A DNA stretch of 64,000 nt from Benincasa hispida (Eukaryota; Streptophyta; Magnoliopsida; Cucurbitales; Cucurbitaceae): the NCBI RefSeq assembly GCF_009727055.1, contig NW_024063873.1, forward strand, positions 311,554 through 375,553. The letters run 5' to 3'. The position numbers were made by a program, and so were the translations under genes. This document shows positions 57,198 to 64,000 of this stretch, in pieces. How positions within the stretch are numbered: position 1 is the first letter of the stretch; each line of letters begins with the position of its first letter. Under the pieces are notes generated by a model. It was given only the letters and a program-made list of their open reading frames with translations. It was not told where the DNA came from and ran no database searches.

Positions 57198-57497
57198 TGA
57201 AGGGACTGTGAGGTCTGAAGTAGAAGCAGAATCGTGTCCCAAGTTTAGTTTTTTTTCATAATACAAATATTACAAAGAATAAAATATGTATTTTCAATAA
57301 ATTTACAGCATGCTAAATAGAGGAGAGGAGGAAATTAGGGTTTTGTAACACTAATCTTAAAAGACACAAATTTTTCACGAAATTTCTCTCAATTGGTCAC
57401 GAATCTTCTTGGATCCCGAGCACTAAAGAACACAACAACACCAAATCCCAATTTGGTCAGACACCACCAATAAAGAAGCCTTCGTATTTCTTTAGTG
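57198..57497 (-). mobile_element. Truncated 5' LTR (LTR2) of copia C
   Basis: It starts (plus strand) TGAAGGGACTGTGAGGTC and matches 37140 onward for about 300 bases, then stops at 'gtgttgagaatcaaag', where RNase H sequence of copia D begins. At least the outer part of the LTR is missing, as is its flanking duplication. Confidence 0.82.
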
Positions 57498-57504
57498 TTG
57501 AGAA

Positions 57505-58920
57505 TCAAAGTGTGATGGGATTTGACATGTCTGGAACGACTTCCAGATCAGTCAAGAATTTTCTAAGCCAAACAGCTTCCTTAGCAACTTCACAAACCGC
57601 TACATACTTAGCCTCCATGGTGAATTCAACAATGCACCCTTGCTTGGTGCTCCTCCAGACTACTGCTCCTCCGTTAAGAGTGAATACTGATCTTGATGTG
57701 GATTTCCTAGAATCTCTATCAATTTGGAAATCAGAGTCCGTGTATTCTAAAACGATCAGATCTTTAGGACCATACACGAGAATGTAGTCCCTCGTTCTCC
57801 ATAGATACTTGAGAATACTCTTAATGGTGGTCCGGTGATCAAATCCTGGATTAGACTGATATCTACTGACTATCCCCACCGTATAGTAGATATCAGGTCT
57901 AATACACAATATCGCATACATCAAGTTACCAATAGTCGATGCATAGAGGATCCGTCTCATTTCCTCAACCTCTTGAGGTATCTTAGGACCCTGTTCCTTA
58001 GGCAATATAACTCCATGCCTGAAAAGTAATAAACCTATCTTAGAGTTCTGCATCGAATACTTGACAAGCATTTTGTCAATATACGATGCTTGAGACAGAG
58101 CTAATTCTTTCGATCTCTAAAGATCTAAATTCCTAGAACAAATTGAGTCTGTTCTAAATATTTCATTTGGAATTGGGTCGCTAGCCCATTTTTAATTTTA
58201 GTCAATAGACCTACATCATTCCCAATAGTAGGATATCGTCTACATACAACACTAGGAAAGCTACTGAACTGTTGATGATCCTCTTGTATACACAAGACTC
58301 ATCAACAATTTGATCAAAGCCATAAGATTTGATCATTGTATCAAACCTTATATTCCAAGATCGAGAAGCTTGCTTTAATCCATAAATAGACCGATTAAGC
58401 CTGCAAACCTTTTGCTCTTGACCTTGGGTTATGAATCCCTTGGGCTGCTCCATATAAATGGTCTCCTCAAGATTTCCATTCAGAAAAGAAGACTTGATGT
58501 CTGTTTGCTAAATCTCATAGTCATAATATGAGGTAATGGACAAGAGGATTTGGATAGACTTCAGCACTGCAACAAGTGAGAAAGTCTCCTCATAGTGGAA
58601 TCCTTCAACTTAGGTATAACCTTTTGCCACTAGTCTAGTCTTAAAGGTTTGCACCTTCCCATCAGCACCCCGTTTTCTCTTAAAGATCCATTTGTAACAT
58701 ATAGATTTAACCCCATCAGGTAGATCTACAAGATCTTAAACTGAATTGAAGTACATTGACTCCATTTTGAAATTCATAGCTTTGATCCACTCATCTTTAT
58801 CAATATCCTCCATTGCTTTCTTATAAGACAATGGATCCTCAACATCTCTGTCAGCTACCATAGGTAGGATTTCCATTAAATCTATATAATGGACAAGTCG
58901 GTTCGCAACCCTCCCACTGC
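57505..58920 (-). pseudogene. Reverse transcriptase and RNase H of copia D
   Basis: The RT piece 58211-58453 has 'KVCRLNRSIYGLKQASRSWN' and an intact YVDD at 58235-58246. The N-terminal RT region (58550-58900) is broken by stops. The 188-codon frame 57505-58071 carries the RT end and RNase H: 'YASTIGNLMYAILCIRPDI', 'YLWRTRDYILVYG', 'YTDSDFQIDRDSRKSTS' and 'FTMEAKYVAVCEVAKEAVWL'. RNase H stops after 'DMSNPITL', short of its normal end by roughly 60-70 residues, where the truncated LTR2 is joined. Confidence 0.9.
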
Positions 58921-60100
58921 ATCAAAGCTCCCTAAACACTTGAGGTGGATTTGACCTACTAGATGATCCAAATTCAACAACTCTTGTTGAGGTCTCAGGT
59001 TCTTCAACAACTCTTGTTGAAGGTTTAGTAGATTCCTTGGAAAGTTCATTCAACACAACCTTACTACGAGGCTTGTGATCCCTTATGTGGTCTTCTTTTA
59101 GAAAAGTAGTGCTTTTCGACACAAACATTTTATTTTATTTAGGGTCGAAGAAGTAACCACCTCCCGTTCCTTTGAGGTAACCTACAAATAGGCACAGTTT
59201 TGAACGAGGTTCAGTTTCTTAGGATCTACCTCAAGCACATGTGTTAGGCAACTTCAGATTCTGAAATGACGTAAACTAGCTTTAAGACTATTCCATAACT
59301 CCAAAGGTATTCTCGTAACACTTTTGGATGGAACGCAGTTCAAAATATACGTTGCAGTCTATACTGCAAAATCAAAAAATGAATCAGGTAAGGAAGCATA
59401 AGTCATCATAGACAGAACTATGTCTAACAGGGTTTGATTTCTCATTTTTGACACACCATTCTTTTGAGGTGTACCAGGTGCTGAGAGTTGTGATACAATT
59501 CTGTGCTCTATCAAATAGTTCTAGAATGTTAGATCCAAAAACTCTCCACCTCGATCAGATCGAAATGTCTTAATTGTTCTATTTAATGCATTTTCAACTT
59601 CTGCTTCGAACTCTTTGAAATTCTCAAAGGATTTAAACTTATGTTGCATCAAATAAACATACTCATATCTTGAATAATCATCAGTAAAGGTGATAAAATA
59701 TTCAAACTCTCCTCTTGCTTTTACATTCATCAGACCACAGAGGTCTGAATGTACTAGCTCTAAGGGTTCTTTGGCCATGTGAATTTTTTTAGTAAAAGGT
59801 CTTTTAGTCATTTTGCCTTCAAGGCATGACTCACATACAAGTAAATAATTTTCTTCTAATTTGCTTAGAAGTCTATTCTTCACCAACCTCTCAATCCTAT
59901 TGAGATTGATGTGTCCTAATCTCAGGTGCCAAAGTTGTGACATTTTCTTTAGGAGAAATTCTAAGTCTTTTATATTGATTTACCGAAGTTTTAAACATTT
60001 CAGTGTTATAGAAGGCTTTAGTTGTTAACGTTCTTAGCACATAAAGATTGTTTTTCAGTTCAGCAGAACAAATATTGAGACCGTTTTTTGAAATAAACAC
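58921..60100 (-). pseudogene. Integrase of copia D
   Basis: The frame 59521-59943 is the best preserved integrase stretch in the window. It has the pre-integrase zinc region (HLRLGHINLNRIERL ... CESCLEGK), the first catalytic Asp in 'LVHSDLCGLM' and the second in 'TFRSDRGGEFLD'. The C-terminal half (58922-59520) is broken; its pieces include 'RVVEEPETSTRVVEFGSSS', the linker to RT. The region 59897-60100 is the protease-integrase linker ('ISKNGLNICSAELKNNLYVL'). Confidence 0.9.
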
Positions 60101-60360
60101 TTTATTTACAGAGAAATATATATAATAATTTTATTCTAATAAACACTTGACAGAAATTAAGTTCCTCTTCAAATCCGAAAGTACATATACATTTTCAAGT
60201 AAAATATATTTATTATATAAAGTCAGCTGGAGACCTCCCACTGCCACAAGTGAGACGAGTGCCTAGTTCCAACCTGCATCTCCATCTCTCTAGCTTTCAG
60301 TTCTTACCAGGAACTAATTCCCTGAAATGAAAAACAAATGTGGTTAATAGCACTCAAATG

Positions 60361-61288
60361 AATTATCCAGGCCAAATGATCATTCTTCACTAAACAGGTT
60401 TCCAAAACAAGCAAATCATATTTACCTTACTTGACCTTATTCTTTTCTGTCAAGTATTTAGGACAGTTTCTCTTCCAATGTCCCTCATGGTTGCAATGAA
60501 ACAAATTTCCTTTGCAACATTGGCTTTCTTGCCCTTTCAGGCAGTAGCTGGTGGGTTAGCTTTCCACTCTCTACCTTTCTTCTTCTTCCAATTTTTAGTG
60601 CCGAAAGAAGAAGACATAGACTTTGTCCCAGAGGTCGAACCTCTGTGGAATTTCTTAGAGGATGAAGCAACATTTACTTCACCGTTCTATTCCTTGGTTT
60701 TCATCAAGGACTGAAAGGTCTGTAGCTCGTTAAGCAAGGTGGTCAGATTGTAGTCAATCCTGTTCATAACAACATTGCTATGGAACTATAGGAAACTTTC
60801 AGGTAAAGATTCTAGAATGAAGCTAACCTGACTGGCTTCATCGATGACAGATCCATTCATCTCTGCCACATTGAAATGGACCATCATGTTGAGAACATGT
60901 TCTCGAACAGATGGCCTTTCTTGCATACAGGCATTGAAGATGTGTTTGAGAGCGTCGTGCCTGAGCTGTATGGATGGTTGTCCGAACATTCCCCTCAGAG
61001 ACTCCATAATCTCACCGGTCGTGAGTATGGGTTCATGCTTCTTGGCCAGGACTTCCGAAAGACTTTCCAAGATGTATGCTCAGGCCTTCTCGTTTGCTTG
61101 TGTCCATCACTCTTATGCTTCTGAGCATTTCAAGCAGCATTTAGAGCTGGTATAGGAAGACAATCCTCTATTAGGAAAAAACGGAGGTCATCGATGATTA
61201 GGATTTTTGTTGATCGTATTTTTACAAGATGTGTAATTTTCGCCTGTTAATTTATCAACGGCGAGTAAATTTAGAGTTGTGTAGTCAT
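60361..61288 (-). pseudogene. gag and protease start of copia D
   Basis: The homologous start codon is complementary to 61286-61288. The N-terminal part is frameshifted to about 61071. The frame 60786-61070 carries 'SLRGMFGQPSIQLRHDALKHIFNA', 'REHVLNMMVHFNVAEMNGS' and 'IDEASQVSFILESLPESFL' as adjoining stretches, the conserved Gag middle. Then follow the basic linker (60485-60673) and a knuckle reading LFHCNHEGHWKRNC, with the first Cys changed to Leu. The protease motif near 60370 reads IIHLSAINH where relatives have DSGATNH, so the catalytic Asp is lost. Confidence 0.87.
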
Positions 61289-62600
61289 ACTAAAATAAGT
61301 TTATTGAAACCATACAAATTATTTATATTAGTCTATTTTCATTAAACCGCTAAGACAAAACAATCAATTTTTGCAAAATAATCTAATATACCCTAAGTGA
61401 TATTTATTTTGCAATGATGTTTCAGTGAGGTCAGACAAAAGTCATGGTAGGGTGATCAGGTGCCCCTTCACTGAAATGAGACTATCTTAACTAATAGACA
61501 AAAAAAAATCCTTATTACTTTAAGTATCAATCACCATTGTTCCGTCCAAAAATTGTTAAACTCGCTTAACAATTCTTGTAAGTATAACCCCTCATTTTAG
61601 GTTCTAGAGTTCCACCCCAATAAACCAACTATAGGAAAAAACCGATTGGGACATGAAACTAAAGTAGCCCTATCCATTGCTAGAGTTTGAATAAAGCGTC
61701 ATGCAACAATGCCATCCATAGGGGGAACACTTAAGATGTCACGAGGCCGTGCATGAAACTTTACTTCAAACTAATGAGAGAGACTGAGGGATATAGTGTC
61801 ACACGTCCCACTCCTACTTACTATAAACACTCTCTTCATTCAACTTGATACAAATGTCATCCATAGGGGGACACTCAAGGTGCCTCGAGCTCATGGTGTG
61901 AACTTTTAGGGAGAAATGTGAAGAAGAAAAATAAAGTATCATATACCCCATTTTCCTACCACCAAGTGTTTTACCTAGGGTTAATTAACTTAGGAAAATC
62001 TGACTACTGATTTTAACTAAGTGAATGTTTAATTTGCCCAAAAACAATACTTTCTTTTGGATAATTAAAAAATTTTGATTAAGGTCTATAAACTCTTTAA
62101 CAAACTTCAATCAAACATTCCATGCTTTTAACAAATCTATCTAATTCACCTTTCCAGGTAAGTTCCCAGATAGGGATGTTATGTTTCCGTCAACTTAAAT
62201 ACCCCAGCCTAGACAGAACTAGTCTTAGACAAAATGTCTCTTATAGATACATTTGTTACAATGTTAATCCTTTAATTAAAAATCAATTTAATCCTATTAA
62301 ACAGATTAAAATATTAAACTTAAATTTCTAATCTTATTAGAAAAAAATGATCTTAGGTCTATCTAAATCATGTTCTAAAACAATTTTAAATGATGATTTC
62401 AACCTAAGGTTTGCATGCAATTTTGAATTATCGATTTTAATTTGTAATTTCATTTAATTATAACCATTACAAATAAATGAAACAAATTAAAACATACATT
62501 GCATGTATTGACATACTTTAGTAAATTATAACATTTATAAATAATCTAAGGTAGTGTCATGCTTCATGCAATTACATTTCATTACTAACATATATAACAT
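61289..62600 (-). other. Leader of copia D
   Basis: This non-coding segment is collinear with the leaders of A, B and C: 'tttgcaatgatgtttcagtgag' at about 61410, 'tagggtgatcagg' at 61448, 'ccatagggggaacac' at 61714 and again at 61862. The similarity ends at about 62600. Confidence 0.75.
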
Positions 62601-64000
62601 TTAGGAAAAGTATTGGACAGTTTTGAAAGAAAAAAACAATGCCTAAATTCAAGCTCATTCAACACAATTTCTACCTAAAATTTCAAAATCAAGTCCGTTG
62701 CAGCTTGTTGGGGCCTCGATGCCAAGGTTTCTCTTCAACAACGATTCGATATAAAAATTTTGCCTCAAGATTCTATTTTTTTGAAAGGTATTGTAATTAA
62801 AGTGTGGGGTGGGAGAATCGAATCTCAAACCTCAATACAAACATTATGCTAATTGAACTACGTTCTTATCGATAATTTTGCCTCAAAATTTCACTACAGC
62901 TCAAGCTGAGATATCGTGAAACGTCATTGACATTTTATTGACTTGAAGAAAAATTAACTCTCTTGTTTAAATATGTCGACATGTTGCTCAACATTTTATA
63001 TGTACACTGACCTCAATAAATCAGTGTGATCCCACCATCAAAACTTGTACCAATGAAATAAAATTAAAGCTTCATTCACAATGTTCACAAAACCAATGAA
63101 TGAAAAGGTATAGAAGGAGATCATACATTGAAACCAACAAAAAATTACAGCAATAGCACATGCTGAAAATAATAATAACAATATAGTAATAATTTTGGTT
63201 CATTCAATCCCATTCCCACCTTTCATTTTCTCATTGGTTTTCTAAAAAGAACTTGTGATTCCTAACAGCATGGCCCCATTACAAAGCCCATATACCTACC
63301 ACTTTCTGCTCCCATCTTTCTACACATTATTTTGAGGACCATTAATAAATGTACATATGGCTTTACTTATCCCTTCTATCACTTTTGTACCTCCAAAATT
63401 TAATTATGGAAGCCACATTTATATTTTTCTAAAACCTAAATAAATATTGTGCTCCTTGCTTCTTGCTTTAGTTAGTTTAGTTAGTTCATTTTTCTTGTTT
63501 TGGACTCGGTTCTTGATATCGAGTATGACATTAAGGAAATGTTTCGATTGAGGGAATTAGAATGAGAATAAGAGTGGGAATGGGCAAGGTATGCCCATCC
63601 CCTTGTTTGGTACAAGTTTTGAAACTTTAGGCATGAGAATATGTTTTTCCCATACATTCTTTATACCCATGAATGATACCCATCCAAAAATGTGAGTTTT
63701 CTTCATTCCTACTCTCTCCTCTTTTAATACATTTATTTATTCTTTTATTTTTATATATTATTAAAATTGATTGATTTAATTTAGTACATATATATATATA
63801 TATTATTATAGTTTAATAAACTAGTTTATATATACACATATATACCTATTCTTATTTTTCAATAACTGTCAAGAACCAAAGTAATAAAACTATCCATTGA
63901 TCAATTAATTAATTAATTAATTATATTTATAGTTAGTTAATGATCATTATGATTAATATAATATGAATTGACTTTTTTATAATTATAATTAGTTTATCAT
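62601..64000. other. AT-rich end of window, no gene recognised
   Basis: No supported coding sequence or repeat family. Small features: an inverted repeat GGGAATGGGCA / TGCCCATCCCC at 63576-63602 (one mismatch, 5-base loop), a (TA)n run at 63788-63803 and an (AATT)n run at about 63901-63922. The rest is simple AT-rich intergenic DNA. Confidence 0.6.

Larger units (their letters stand above)
57505..62600 (-). mobile_element. Copia retrotransposon D, both ends truncated
   Basis: The minus-strand order is leader (62600-61289), gag (61288 to about 60361), protease, integrase, RT, RNase H (ending at 57505). The 3' end stops within RNase H, with no polypurine tract or LTR. The 5' end stops within the leader at about 62600, with no primer site or LTR. 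Same family as A and C by gag, leader and pol. One RT piece keeps an intact YVDD, but there are frame breaks throughout. Confidence 0.88.

Noticed and set aside
1..64000. Search for tRNA, rRNA, riboswitch or bacterial-type signals
   Set aside because: None seen. Ribosome binding sites and operons do not apply to plant nuclear DNA.

Overview
This is a stretch of plant nuclear DNA made almost entirely of nested, decayed transposable elements. I find no host protein-coding gene, tRNA or rRNA that I can support. The gag-pol remnants resemble the 'gag/pol protein' copia elements common in cucurbit genomes (Cucumis, Benincasa, Luffa and relatives). The cucurbit assignment is an inference from remembered family resemblance.

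Layout. (1) 1-15.8 kb: an old Athila/Tat-like Ty3/gypsy remnant (gag zinc knuckle, tRNA-Asp-type primer site, LTR) was hit by a copia-type LTR (solo, TSD GAATA). That LTR was hit in turn by a structurally complete copia element on the minus strand (4162-14897, TSD ACACC, two LTRs of about 2 kb, broken gag-pol). (2) 15.8-18.6 kb: a 5'-truncated copia element on the plus strand with RT, RNase H, polypurine tract and a 740-bp LTR. (3) 18.6-21.2 kb: AT-rich DNA with a possible LTR fragment. (4) 21257-34451: a 13.2-kb CACTA (En/Spm) DNA transposon with TSD ACA, paired TIRs, subterminal repeats, and minus-strand remnants of the tnp2 transposase and the Transposase_24-type second gene. A truncated copia element sits between the two genes. 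(5) 34.5-37.1 kb: AT-rich DNA with one foldback/MITE-like hairpin. (6) 37.1-57.5 kb: a copia element on the minus strand, shattered by at least four inserted LTRs. Two of these carry gypsy-type LTRs nested inside them. (7) 57.5-62.6 kb: another minus-strand copia gag-pol remnant, fused directly to a truncated LTR. (8) 62.6-64 kb: AT-rich DNA with no recognised gene.

Insertion order was resolved by matching target-site duplications and interrupted homologies. Most LTRs here are solo, so LTR-LTR recombination has been active. No element has an intact gag-pol reading frame, and all look non-autonomous.

Two observations stand out. First, 48695-48732 is an exact Nextera mate-pair junction adapter flanked by an 85-bp perfect duplication, so this part of the assembly is artefactual. 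Second, a palindrome-derived word (half-sites of CTACACGATCGTGTAG) recurs as degenerate arrays inside LTRs and leaders of unrelated element families. I see no credible new biological system. The second observation, the covarying hairpin at a gypsy LTR end and a foreign filler segment at about 40.1-40.7 kb are the best leads.
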